Source of the DNA: Acidobacteriota bacterium
GTDB taxonomy: Bacteria; Acidobacteriota; UBA6911
Reading direction: 5' to 3'
Length of the DNA stretch: 37,306 bases
NCBI GenBank assembly: GCA_017860135.1
Contig: JAFNAG010000019.1
Span: 1 to 37,306, forward strand
Shown: positions 8,452 to 18,100 of the stretch, in pieces
Layout: every line of letters begins with the position of its first letter
Position numbering within the stretch: the stretch's first letter is position 1
Program-made: the position numbers and the translations under genes
Notes under the pieces: generated by a model
What the model was told of the DNA's origin: nothing
Databases searched by the model: none
Seen by the model: the letters and a program-made list of their open reading frames with translations, nothing else

Positions 8452-10281
8452 TCACTCTGTCAGGTGAACCGACTTGCGGCCGGCAATTTTCGAAGCTTCC
8501 GCCACGGCAGCCGCCAGGTCGAATTCAGGCTGCAGCCCATCGGGCGCGGGTGTCACCCGGCCTTCGTACACGGAGCGGAATTTCTCCAGTGAGGTGAGAA
8601 CCGGATTGGCTGCGGTCTGACCCAGGCCGCACCGGCTTGCGATCTTGATGGTTTCGCCCAATTCCTTGAGGTAGACGAGGTCTAATGGCTCTCCCTTGCC
8701 GTGCCGGATCTTCTGCAATCCCTGCCGCAGGAGCACGTTCCCGGCCCGGCACGGCGTGCAGTACCCGCAGCTTTCATGGACGAAGAACTCCATGAACGCG
8801 TCGACCGCTTCGAGCAGGTCGCGGCCGGGGCCGAATACCATGATCGAACCTCCGGTGGCGAGATCGTCAAAGCAGATCAGCCGGCTGAAATCGGCGGGTC
8901 CCACCATCTGCCCCGCCGCACCGCCGATCTGCACGGCGATGGCGTCTTCCGCCCCGGCAAGCTTGAGGACATCCTGCAGCTTGATCCCGAGCGGAACCTC
9001 GTAGACTCCCGGTCGCCTGAGATCGCCGGAGATGCTCAGCAGCTTCGTCCCCGCGCTCCGTTCCGAGCCCAAGCCTGCGAACCACGCAGCCCCGCGCTCC
9101 AGAATGCGGGCTGCGCAGCAGTAGGTTTCGACGTTGTTGACGGCGGTCGGACACGCCAGGTAACCCTTCTGTGCCGGGAAAGGCGGGCGGGTCTTCGGGT
9201 CCCCGCGCTCCCCTTCGCACGAACTGAGCAACGCCGTTTCCTCACCGCAGATATATGCGCCCGCCCCCATCTGGATGCGGATGTCGAAATCGAACCCGGT
9301 CTTGCCGCAGACGCTCTTGCCCAGCAAGCCACGGCTCCTTCGGGCCGCCAGGACCGATTCCAGGAAGGCACGCAAATAACTGTACTCCCCGCGAAGGTAG
9401 AGAATGCCCTCCGCGGCACCGATCGCATATCCGCCGATCGTCATCCCCTCGAAAACATTGTCGGGGTATTCGGTCAGGATCACCCGGTCCTTGAACGTGC
9501 CGGGCTCCCCTTCGTCCGCGTTGCAGACGATGAAGCGCCTCCCCGAAGCGCCGGCGCGGGTGAATTCCCACTTCATCCCGGCAGGGAAACCGGCGCCGCC
9601 TCGGCCGCGCAGGCGCGCATTTTTCACATTCCGGATGACCTCCGCCGGACTCATGCCCAGCGCGTTGGTCAGCGCCTCACCGGCTTTCATCGGAGCCAAA
9701 ATGGCCGGCCCCCCCAGGCGGATGTTGTTTTCCACCATGGCCTGGACGAGGTCGTGGGCGTTGTTTCCGTCCCCCAGCTTTTTTACCAGACGCTTCGGGT
9801 CCATGTGTTGTCTTAGATCTTCCACGATTTGCTTTGCAGTGTCGGTGGACAGGCGAGTGCACACAACATCGTCAACCAGCGCCGCCGGCGCCTGGTCAGG
9901 CATGCCGATGCAGGAGGTCCATTCCAGGCCGATTTTCCCGTCTGCCGTGTGGCCGCCCATGCGGATGCCCAGTTCCCGCTGGAAAACTTCCGCCACATGG
10001 CCCATCCCCTGCATGCGATCGATGATAGAATTGCACAGCCGAATCACGATCCTGCCGTTCGGCTTGTCCTTGATAAAAGAGTAAAAGGAAACGAGGCTCG
10101 CCACTTCGACACGATGCGTCCTCAATGCACTGGCGATCACATCCATGGCGTCGTCGGAAACACAGCCATAGCGCTCCTGCACCGACAGGGCCACATCCAT
10201 CAAGCGCGTGCGGTCGTTCCCGTACTCCCGGCAGATGTTGCTGATCGTTGTTTTCAGGTTTTCATCCATAGTTCCATTCAC
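8452..10281 (-). CDS. hoxF: NAD-reducing hydrogenase diaphorase subunit HoxF (NuoE-NuoF fusion)
   Basis: A 609-residue FMN- and NAD(H)-binding subunit. Residues about 1-165 are NuoE-like and the rest NuoF-like. The NADH/FMN site motifs are GRGGAGFPAGMKW, CNADEGEPGTFKD and GAGAYICGEETALL. The [4Fe-4S] ligands are ESCGYCTPCRAGN plus SRCGLG. In the NuoE-like part only two of four usual [2Fe-2S] cysteines remain (RLCNSIID and TSCIGMPD). As I recall it, the soluble hydrogenase HoxF of Cupriavidus necator has the same loss. This supports that subtype; there is no separate hoxE gene here. The start is either 10281 or the second ATG at 10269, and neither has a strong ribosome binding site. It is the first gene of the operon. 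Confidence 0.93.
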   Translation of the reverse strand: MNGTMDENLKTTISNICREYGNDRTRLMDVALSVQERYGCVSDDAMDVIASALRTHRVEVASLVSFYSFIKDKPNGRIVIRLCNSIIDRMQGMGHVAEVFQRELGIRMGGHTADGKIGLEWTSCIGMPDQAPAALVDDVVCTRLSTDTAKQIVEDLRQHMDPKRLVKKLGDGNNAHDLVQAMVENNIRLGGPAILAPMKAGEALTNALGMSPAEVIRNVKNARLRGRGGAGFPAGMKWEFTRAGASGRRFIVCNADEGEPGTFKDRVILTEYPDNVFEGMTIGGYAIGAAEGILYLRGEYSYLRAFLESVLAARRSRGLLGKSVCGKTGFDFDIRIQMGAGAYICGEETALLSSCEGERGDPKTRPPFPAQKGYLACPTAVNNVETYCCAARILERGAAWFAGLGSERSAGTKLLSISGDLRRPGVYEVPLGIKLQDVLKLAGAEDAIAVQIGGAAGQMVGPADFSRLICFDDLATGGSIMVFGPGRDLLEAVDAFMEFFVHESCGYCTPCRAGNVLLRQGLQKIRHGKGEPLDLVYLKELGETIKIASRCGLGQTAANPVLTSLEKFRSVYEGRVTPAPDGLQPEFDLAAAVAEASKIAGRKSVHLTE

Positions 10282-10352
10282 CGTTGCGGTGACCTCACGA
10301 TGCTAACAATGCAGGATCCGATCGCGCCCAAGCCGCGGGCGGGCCGGATCGA

Positions 10353-10381
10353 TTATTAAGAAACAACTCGGTGACGCACAA
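10353..10381 (-). promoter_or_regulatory. candidate sigma70-type promoter of the hox operon
   Basis: On the minus strand, TTGTGC (10381-10376) and TAATAA (10358-10353) are separated by 17 nt, about 70 nt upstream of the hoxF start. I saw no sigma54-type GG-N10-GC element in this gap. The prediction rests on sequence match alone. Confidence 0.4.
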
Positions 10382-10680
10382 ACCAGACAGTTTTGCACCC
10401 CACTCTTTTACAACTCTCGCAGCCGATTTGCCACTAAATCCGGTTTATTCTCACGCACACCCGGACTGCATCCCGCCCGGCCGGGAAACACTCTCAGACC
10501 TCGACCCCACGGGCGACATGGAGCCTGAGGCGTGAGGTCTGAAGTCCGATGGCGGATCCCTGCACTTTCCCCACGAAATCCATTGCAAGCGGCCGAAAAA
10601 AAAACTAACTTAAAACGCTCCAGAAGGCAGCTTCCGGCTTGTCCTTGCAGGTGCATTCGTCCAGAGACAGGGAATCCAGC
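10382..10680. other. intergenic region with a spaced inverted repeat
   Basis: No gene is supported in this divergent gap between the hox operon and the broken symporter gene. It contains a 9-bp perfect inverted repeat, TCAGACCTC at 10494-10502 and GAGGTCTGA at 10534-10542, separated by 31 nt. This could be an operator pair or a hairpin. The remainder shows nothing I recognise. Confidence 0.3.
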
Positions 10681-11860
10681 ATGAAAAAACGCCGTTATCC
10701 TTCATTGACAATACAGATCATGATCGGGTTGGTGGTCGGCATCCTTGTCGGCTGGCTCGAACCGGGATGGGGCCGGGCCATCAAGCCCATGGCCGACATC
10801 TTCCTCCGCATGATCAAAATGATCATCGCGCCCCTGATCTTCTCGACACTGGTAATAGGGATCGCGGGCACCGGAGATTTCAAAAAAGTCGGACGCATCG
10901 GCCTGAAAGCGATCATTTACTTTGAAGTGGCAACTACTATCGCGCTCCTGATCGGTCTGGTAACGGTAAATGTATTCAAACCCGGTCAATACGTCACTCA
11001 GATTGTCTCGCAGGAATCGGCTCCCGCACAGGCCGCCACCGGCCTTGTGCAGCAGCCCCAGTCCGGGAGCGATTTTCTGATTCATGTGTTTCCCACAGGG
11101 ACAGCCGCTGGTTTCGGTGCTGAACACGCTCGCGGAGACGATGTTCCGGTTCACCGATTTCGTGATGAAATTCGCTCCGCTCGGCGTGATGGCGGCGATC
11201 GCCTACACCGTGGGGGCCAAGGGGCTGGGAGTGCTGCGCGGGTATGCCAGTCTCGTCGTCTGCTTTTACGGCGCGCTGGTCTTTTTCATTTTTGTGGTGC
11301 TGTTCGCGGTCTGCGTCATTATCCGGGTTCCGTTCCTTCGGCTGTTCAAGGCCATCCGGGAGCCATTCACGATCGCGTTCACGACTGCATCCAGCGAGGC
11401 CGCGCTCCCGAAGGCCATGGAGGTGATGGAGAAATTCGGGTGCCCGCGCGACATCGTGGGTTTCGTGCTGCCGACCGGATACAGCTTTAATCTGGACGGC
11501 GCCACGCTTTACCTTTCGCTGGCATCGATTTTCATCGCACAGGTCTATGCAATTCCCCTGGACATCGGGACCCAGGTGGCCATGATGCTCACGCTCATGC
11601 TGACCTCCAAGGGTGTCGCCGGCGTGCCGCGTGCTTCTCTCGTGATTCTCGCCGGCACGGTAGCCACCTTCAATCTTCCGATGGAAGGCGTCGCCCTGCT
11701 GCTCGGCATCGACCAGATCCTGGACATGGGGCGCACGGCAACCAACGTGACCGGAAACTGCGTTGCCACCGCTGTGGTCGCGCGCTGGGAGGGCGTTCTC
11801 GACGACAAGAAAATGATGACTTTCGAGCTTGGGGAGGCAGCCGAAGAGATCCGCGCCTAG
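10681..11860 (+). pseudogene. dicarboxylate/amino-acid:cation symporter (DAACS, GltP/DctA-like), internally deleted
   Basis: The N-terminal part starts at ATG 10681 with AGGGA 8 nt upstream. It encodes the first helices of a DAACS transporter (MIGLVVGILVGW; RMIKMIIAPLIFSTLVIGIAG) and reads to FLIHVFPT near 11098. Immediately after, the sense continues in another frame from about 11100 (PLVSVLNTLAETMFRFTDFVMKFAPLGV) to the stop at 11858-11860. It includes the family's re-entrant loop signatures TTASSEAALPKAM and PTGYSFNLDGATLY. Compared with the family, about 35 residues are missing between the two parts, roughly one membrane segment, and the reading frame is broken. The gene is therefore non-functional unless the gap is an assembly artefact. 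The C-terminal core is otherwise well preserved, so the damage looks recent. Confidence 0.8.
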
Positions 11861-11864
11861 ACAC

Positions 11865-11924
11865 AACCGCGGAATACGCGAAACACACGAAATCGACTTC
11901 GTGTGTTTCGTGTATTTCGTGGTT
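11865..11924. terminator. long inverted repeat between convergent genes, probable bidirectional terminator
   Basis: Two 27-nt arms (11865-11891 and 11898-11924) face each other across a 6-nt loop. Only three pairs are not Watson-Crick, and those become G-U pairs in the plus-strand transcript. It starts 5 bases after the symporter stop and lies 60 bp from the end of the convergent peptidase gene. The arms consist of ACACGAAA-type units, resembling a widespread intergenic repeat, so it may be both a repeat copy and a terminator. Confidence 0.6.
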
Positions 11925-11983
11925 GCTCTATTGAATCCTATTGTGTTCCAAAAACGTCCCCTTGCCCATGAACCTTCCGGCCG

Positions 11984-13390
11984 CTAGCGGTTGGTGAAGC
12001 GGATCGAATCGATCAGGGTTTCGAAGGCGCGGCGGTAGTCCCCATAATCGTTCTCCGGGGCTACACCGATGAAATACACCAGCCCCTCCGGACGGAGCAC
12101 AGTCACCAGCCAGTCCCTCTCCACCCCTCCGACAGGAGAATCGTTTTGCAGCACGGTGGACAGGGCTGCGGTCCCTCCCACGCGCGTCTGTCTGCCGGTC
12201 TGCGTCACACGCAGGCTCGGATTCGACTGCTGCAAGTCGCGGATGAGCTGATCCGTCGCATCCTGCAGCTCAAAACGCCCCGATTTTCCTGCCCGGGGTG
12301 AAAACGTGCTTATGATCATACCGTATGCGAGCGCCTCCCCCTGGCTCGAGGCAATAGTTCCGTTCTCCGGGGCAAGGGTGATTGACTGCCCGGTCCCCTG
12401 CGCGCTCCAGTTGTCGGGGTGACGCAGCTGGAGAGTTTCGGTCGAATAGTTGCGGTAGCCGTTCGAGGGTTTCGCGGGGCGGACTGCGCCGGGCTGACCT
12501 GCCGCCGGCTGTCCTCCTGCGGGACCGCCCTTGGGCTTGGGAAGGGTCCGCACATAGCTCTGGATCTCACGGAATTCGGTCGAATCTTCCCTTACTCCCT
12601 GCGGAATACCGCCGAGACGGTTGATTTCCTCCGTGATCAGGTCAATGCGGTTTTCGGGCTTGGGATGGCTGCTGAGCCACTCGGGCATCCTGCTTTGGCC
12701 CTCGGCCTGGAGCTTTTCGAAAAACTGGGCCATTGCGCGGGGATCGTACTGCGTGTCGTACAGGATCTGGGTGCCGAAGAGATCGGCCTGCCGTTCGGCA
12801 TCGCGCGAGTACTTCAGAAGCACCGAATTCGCGGCAAAACCGCCGCCGATCTGCGCCAGCACGGCGGCCACCGAGTTGCTCCCCATGACTCCGCCGAAAA
12901 TCGCCAGAGGCGCCTGGGCCAGATATGCCTTGCTCGCCTGGTTCGTGCCGTGGCGCAGCGCAGCGTGCCCGATCTCGTGGCCGATGACGCCGGCCAGCTG
13001 CGCCTCCGTGTCCGCAGATTCGATTGTGCCGCGATGGATGAAAAGGAATCCCCCGGGGAGCGCAAACGCATTGATGCTGACGTCGTTGACAGCCTGGAAC
13101 TGATATGGGTACTTGGCGCCGGGAGCCTTGGCCGCCAGACGCAAACCCAGCCGGTTCAGGTAGTTGTCGACTTTGGAATCTTTGAGCATGGGCAGCTGGC
13201 GTTCCGCGTCTGCGGCTACCTGGCGCCCTAACTCCACATCCTGATCGGGTGAAAACAGGTTCCAACCCGGCTTCAGCTCCGTGCGCTGCGCCCACAGTGC
13301 GGTCGCCATGAATATCAACGCAAACGGCAGAATGAGAAATCGTCCCGGCCGCACGGTTTGATTCACATAGGTCTTATGTAAACTGGCCAT
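11984..13390 (-). CDS. exported M48-family zinc metallopeptidase
   Basis: A 468-residue protein with an N-terminal signal peptide (hydrophobic 18-33, cleavage after about residue 34). The catalytic zinc motif HEIGH is at residues 138-142 and the third ligand is E199 in RDAERQAD. This is the arrangement of BepA/LoiP-type M48 peptidases, which act in the periplasm on misassembled outer-membrane proteins. The catalytic domain ends near residue 255. A proline/glycine/alanine-rich linker then leads to a C-terminal domain of about 160 residues that I do not recognise. The start at 13390 has a GGGGGG ribosome binding site 6 nt upstream and is preferred over 13405. It appears to be a single-gene unit. 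Confidence 0.88.
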   Translation of the reverse strand: MASLHKTYVNQTVRPGRFLILPFALIFMATALWAQRTELKPGWNLFSPDQDVELGRQVAADAERQLPMLKDSKVDNYLNRLGLRLAAKAPGAKYPYQFQAVNDVSINAFALPGGFLFIHRGTIESADTEAQLAGVIGHEIGHAALRHGTNQASKAYLAQAPLAIFGGVMGSNSVAAVLAQIGGGFAANSVLLKYSRDAERQADLFGTQILYDTQYDPRAMAQFFEKLQAEGQSRMPEWLSSHPKPENRIDLITEEINRLGGIPQGVREDSTEFREIQSYVRTLPKPKGGPAGGQPAAGQPGAVRPAKPSNGYRNYSTETLQLRHPDNWSAQGTGQSITLAPENGTIASSQGEALAYGMIISTFSPRAGKSGRFELQDATDQLIRDLQQSNPSLRVTQTGRQTRVGGTAALSTVLQNDSPVGGVERDWLVTVLRPEGLVYFIGVAPENDYGDYRRAFETLIDSIRFTNR

Positions 13391-13797
13391 CGATCCCCCC
13401 TGCATCCAATAGCTCCACTTATTAGATACACATAATCAGGCAGAGTTTCTCACAACCGCCGCAGGGACAGGCACCGAAATCAGAGCCGCGACCGCTCTCT
13501 CTTCCGGAAGGCGGCTCGGCATGAAACAAAGCAAACTTTTTCCTGAGGAATCTGAATTCGCAGTTTTCCTGAGAGCCGGATGATATCACCTGCCTCCCGT
13601 TTCGGCAATCGCCGACGGCGTCTGCCGACTTTCGGCGCCGTTTACCAAAAAAACAGAACGCAAAGACGCTGAGATGCAAAGACGCAGAGAAATCGTAAGG
13701 AAGCGATTCTTTGCGCGGTGGCGTCTTCGCGATGAAGTGCCTCCATGGCCTCGTTTTGATTACTCACTGATAGCGCTATGGATTACTGGATTCCGGA
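13391..13797. other. intergenic region with palindromic repeat
   Basis: No gene is supported. The left part presumably contains the peptidase promoter. From 13659 to about 13731 lies a hairpin-forming repeat, listed separately. The final part leads into the efflux promoter. Confidence 0.4.
13659..13731. repeat. hairpin-forming intergenic repeat (GCAAAGACGC type)
   Basis: The unit GCAAAGACGC occurs at 13660-13669 and, as GCAAAGACGCAG, at 13676-13687. An inverted version (GCGTCTTCGC) lies at 13721-13730. The inner stem pairs 13683-13695 with 13704-13715 across an 8-nt loop, with one bulge and one G-U pair. Similar CGCAAAGACGC elements are scattered in many environmental genomes, so this is probably one copy of a dispersed palindromic repeat. 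Confidence 0.5.
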
Positions 13798-13848
13798 TTG
13801 GAACGATGGTAGCACAAGGTATATCATCACTGATCGACCGGTCGGTCA
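13798..13848 (+). promoter_or_regulatory. efflux operon promoter with TetR-type palindromic operator
   Basis: A -35-like TTGGAA (13798-13803) and a -10-like TATATC (13820-13825) are separated by 16 nt. They are followed by the 18-bp near-perfect palindrome TGATCGACCGGTCGGTCA at 13831-13848, with one mismatched pair. Palindromes with a GACCGGTC core are typical TetR-family operators. It covers the expected transcription start and ends just before the AAGGAG ribosome binding site (13850-13855), a repressing position. No TetR gene lies in this window. Confidence 0.6.
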
Positions 13849-13864
13849 GAAGGAGTGTATTCAA

Positions 13865-15130
13865 ATGCCCGTTATCCAATTTTACAAAAGCCTTTGCCCC
13901 GCGGGCCTTGTTCTGGCGGGGTTGCTTGTTTCCGGCTGCGCGCCGAGGACGGCTCCTCCGCCCTCAGGGCCACCGGAGGTTGCAACCGTTTCGCTACGCC
14001 CTGAAAGGATCGTGTTAACGACTGAATTGCCGGGCCGGACGTCTGCATACCTCGTCGCCGAAATCCGCCCGCAGGTGAACGGCCTGCTGCAGAAACGCCT
14101 GTTCGAAGAAGGCGCCGACATCAAAGCGGGCGACCTCCTTTACCAGATTGATCCCGTCCCATACCAGGCTGCCTATGACCAGGCCAAAGCCGCGCTGGCC
14201 ACAGCGGAAGCCAACGTTGTCACGGCTGAGGCCAATGTTGTCGTGGCTGAGGCTAACCTGCCGGCGATCCGGTCACGTGCAGAGCGCCTGAAGGGGCTCG
14301 TGGCCATCCGCGCGGTCGGCCAGCAAGACTACGACGATGCCAGTGCCGCTTTGCAGCAAGCCGAGGCCAACCTCTTTGTGAGAAAGACGGCTGTGGAGAC
14401 AAGCCGAACGGCCGTCGAAGTAAGCCGAACCGCCGTGGAGAGTGCCCGCATCAACCTGTCATACACGCCCATCAAGGCTCCCATATCCGGCCGGATAGGA
14501 AGGTCCAACATCACGGTTGGCGCAATGGTGACTGCCTATCAGCCCGTTCCGCTGGCGGTCATTCAGCAGTTGGATCCGATCTACGTGGATGTGACCCAGG
14601 CCAGCGCGGATCTGCTTCGCCTCAGAAGGAAATTGGAAAGCGGCAACATTAAAAGCGACTCCGGCCAGCGGAGGGTCCAGCTGCTTCTCGAAGATGGGAC
14701 ACCGTATAGCGTGGCAGGCACGTTGCAATTCCGCGATGTCACCGTGGATCCAACCACCGGTTCGGTCACCTTGCGCATTGTATTTGCTAATTCAAAACTG
14801 GTGCTTCTTCCGGGCATGTTCGTGCGGGCCGTCATAGAGGAAGGCGTGGACGAACAGGCTCTTCTTATTCCTCAGCAAGGTGTAAGCCGCGACCCGAGGG
14901 GGAATCCCATCGCCCTGGTGGTGGACGCCGCCGGCAAGGTCGAGCAACGTGCGATCGTGCTGGACCGCGCGATCGGAGATAAATGGCTGGTCACCGAAGG
15001 GCTGGTTCCGGGAGACCGGCTGATCGTCGAAGGCATTGAGAAGGTCCGCCCGGGCGTCGTCGTCAGGGCTGTCGATTTTGCCGCACCCGCGACGTCCGGC
15101 GCAAGCCAATCGCCAATCCAGGCAAAGTAG
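13865..15130 (+). CDS. RND efflux periplasmic adaptor lipoprotein (AcrA/MexE family)
   Basis: A 421-residue membrane-fusion protein. The lipobox LVSGC puts the lipidated cysteine at C25, so it is anchored to the membrane. The family order is visible: a biotinyl-lipoyl strand (AEIRPQVNGLLQKRLFEEGADIKAGDLLYQID), then an alpha-helical hairpin with near-repeated units (TAEANVV, VAEANL; KTAVETS, RTAVEVS, RTAVESA). It returns to the lipoyl half (LSYTPIKAPISGRIG) and ends in beta-barrel and membrane-proximal domains. It links the inner-membrane pump to the outer-membrane channel. The start at 13865 has AAGGAG 9 nt upstream; the longer open frame upstream runs through the promoter. It is the first gene of the efflux operon. 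Confidence 0.92.
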   Translation: MPVIQFYKSLCPAGLVLAGLLVSGCAPRTAPPPSGPPEVATVSLRPERIVLTTELPGRTSAYLVAEIRPQVNGLLQKRLFEEGADIKAGDLLYQIDPVPYQAAYDQAKAALATAEANVVTAEANVVVAEANLPAIRSRAERLKGLVAIRAVGQQDYDDASAALQQAEANLFVRKTAVETSRTAVEVSRTAVESARINLSYTPIKAPISGRIGRSNITVGAMVTAYQPVPLAVIQQLDPIYVDVTQASADLLRLRRKLESGNIKSDSGQRRVQLLLEDGTPYSVAGTLQFRDVTVDPTTGSVTLRIVFANSKLVLLPGMFVRAVIEEGVDEQALLIPQQGVSRDPRGNPIALVVDAAGKVEQRAIVLDRAIGDKWLVTEGLVPGDRLIVEGIEKVRPGVVVRAVDFAAPATSGASQSPIQAK

Positions 15131-15140
15131 GAGGAATGCA

Positions 15141-18100
15141 ATGGCTGGGTTTTTTCTTGATCGTCCTGTTTTTGCCTGGGTCGTCGCTATCGGAATGATG
15201 CTGGCCGGCGTGCTGGCTATCTACAATCTGCCCATCTCCCAGTATCCGCCGATTGCCCCGCCGTCGATCTCGATCAGATGTGTCTATCCCGGCGGAAACG
15301 CAAAGACAGTGGAAGACAGCGTGGTACAGATCATCGAACAGCAGATGACGGGACTGGACCGGATGCTGTACATCCACTCCACCTCCGATTCTGCAGGGCT
15401 GGCACAGATCGAGCTGACTTTTGCCCCGGGGACGGATCCCGATCTCGCCTGGGCCAAAGTGCAGAATAAGCTTCAACTGGCCATGCCGGTGTTGCCGGAG
15501 GTGGTTCAGCGCCAGGGCCTCAGGGTCAGCAAGTCCACCCGCAATTATCTGATGATCGTCGGGCTCACTTCTCCGGATGACAGCCTCGACCAGAATGACT
15601 TGTCCGATTACGCCTTCTCGCAGATCCAGTATTCGCTGGCGCGTGTGCCCGGCGTGGGCGAAGTGGAGATGTTCGGTGCCGGCTATGCGATGCGGATCTG
15701 GCTGGACCCGAACAAGCTCACGAATTACGGAATGACCTCTGACGACGTGATCGCGGCAGTTCGGGCCTACAACGTGCAGGTGTCGGCCGGCCAGTTAGGC
15801 GGGATGCCCGCGGTGCCGGGCCAGCGGCTCAACGCTTCCATCGTCGTCCAGACGCTCCTGAAGACCCCGGAGGAGTTTGGCGCCATCCCTCTGCGCAACA
15901 ATCCGGACGGATCCATCGTGCGCGTGCAGGACGTGGCGCGCACGGAACTGGGGGCCGAATTTGACAACGCCAGGATCAGATTTAACGGACACCCCGCAGC
16001 CGGTCTTGCGATCCGGCAGGAGGCCGGGGCCAACGCACTGGACACAGCCGAGGGCGTAAAAGCCAAGTTGGAGGAATTGTCCAGATACTTCCCGGCCGGA
16101 ATGCGGGTTGTCTACCCCTTCGATACGACCCCCTTCGTGCGAGTAGCCATCAACGAAGTCTTCAAAACGCTCATCGAGGCAGTCTTTCTCGTGTTCCTGG
16201 TCATGTTCCTTTTCCTGGGGAATATGCGTGCCACGCTCATCCCCACGATTGCCGTGCCGGTGGTAATTCTGGGAACATTTGGCGTTCTGGGCCTGTTCGG
16301 CTATTCCATCAACATGCTGACCATGTTTGCCATGGTCCTGGCAATCGGCCTCCTTGTGGATGATGCCATTGTCGTGGTGGAAAACGTGGAGCGCATCATG
16401 TCAGAAGAGGGACTCTCGCCGCTGGAAGCCACCCGGAAATCCATGGACCAGATCACCAGCGCCCTGGTTGGCATCGGGCTCGTCCTATCGGCAGTGTTTG
16501 GCCCCATGATGTTTTTCGGCGGTTCGACCGGCGTGATCTACCGCCAGTTCTCCATCACCATCATCTCCTCCATGCTTCTCTCGGTCCTGGTGGCATTGAT
16601 CCTGACACCGGTACTTTGCGCTGCTCTTCTCAGGCCGGTGGGCAAAGGACACGAAGCTGCGGAAACCGGCTTCCGTCTTCTGCGGCCGTTCTTCCTGTGG
16701 TTCGACCATTTGTTTCTCCGTCTCCGGGCCCACTACCAGGCCGCGGTGGGGCACATGCTTGGCGCCAGGCTCCGATATCTGGCGGTTTTTGTTCTGATTG
16801 TGGCGGCGATGGGTTTTCTCTTCGGGAGGATGCCAACGGCCTACCTGCCGGACGAGGACCAGGGCGTGCTTATGGCCATGGTGCAACTTCCCCCCGGTTC
16901 GACCCTGGAGCAGACCGAAGCAGTCATGGCAAAAGTGCGCAACCATTTCCTGGTGGATCAGAAAGACGCGGTGGAGGCCTGTCTGACCATTTCCGGATTT
17001 GGCTTTGCGGGCCAGGCACAGAACCAGGGTTTTTCCTATATCAAGCTTCGAGACTGGGACGTGCGCAACAGGCCCGAACTGCGGATCAATGCTATCCTGG
17101 GCAAGGCGATGCCGTTTCTCTCCAGCATCCGGGAAGCAATGGTCCTGGCTTTCCCTCCTCCCGCTGTCACGGAACTCGGCACGGCAAAGGGATTTGACTT
17201 CATGCTTCAGGACCGCGGCGGGATCGGCCACGAGAAACTGATGGAGGCCCGTCTCCAACTCATGGGCCAGGCGATGCGCGACCCGCGGTTGACCGCCGTC
17301 CGGCCGAACGGGATGCCGGACCAGGCCGAGCACAAGGTGGATATCGACTGGGAGAAAGCCGGTGCCCTCGGAGTGTCGGTTCCGGCGATTCAGCGTTCGA
17401 TCTCGGTGGCTTTCGGCAGCGCCTATGTCAACGACTTCATCCAGGGGGGGCGGGTTCATCGCGTCTACGTGCAGGCGGATGCCCCCTACAGGATGCTTCC
17501 AGAGGATCTAGACCATCTATACGTCCGAAACGCTGGAGGCGGCATGGTTCCGGTTTCCGCCCTCGCGACGGGGCGCTGGACATACGCCTCGCCCCGGCTG
17601 GAACGGTATAACGGATTCCCGGCCCTGAACTTCCAGGGTGAGGCTGCACCCGGAAGGAGCACCGGCGATGCCATGAAAGCCATGGAGGAAATCTCCGCAA
17701 GACTGTCCCGGGGAATCGGCTACGATTGGACGGGGGTTTCCTACCAGGAACGGTTGAGCCAATCCCAGACCGGGCTCTTGTATGGGTTTTCCATCCTCGC
17801 GATTTTCCTGGTGCTGGCAGCCCTGTACGAGAGCTGGTCGATCCCTATTTCCGTTCTACTTGCCTTGCCGCTCGGAGCGATCGGAGGGGTACTGGCCACT
17901 TCCATGCGCGGGATGCCGAACGACGTCTACTTCCAGATCGGGCTGCTCACGGTGCTGGGACTTACGACGAAGAACGCGATCCTGATCGTGCAGTTTGCCA
18001 AGATCCGCGTGGAAGCGGGTGCGGGCCTGATCGAAGCCACTCTCGAGGGCGCCAAGCTCAGGCTTCGCCCCATCGTGATGACCTCGCTGGCATTTGGCTT

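Noticed and set aside
13819-13828. GGTATATCA in the efflux promoter as a sixth member of the GntR operator family
   Set aside because: It lacks the TCAG arm and the left CTGR arm, and it overlaps the -10 hexamer, which explains the match.
14200-14450. Near-tandem repeats in the adaptor gene as a DNA repeat element
   Set aside because: They encode the heptad-like repeats of the alpha-helical hairpin of the adaptor family and are explained by protein structure.
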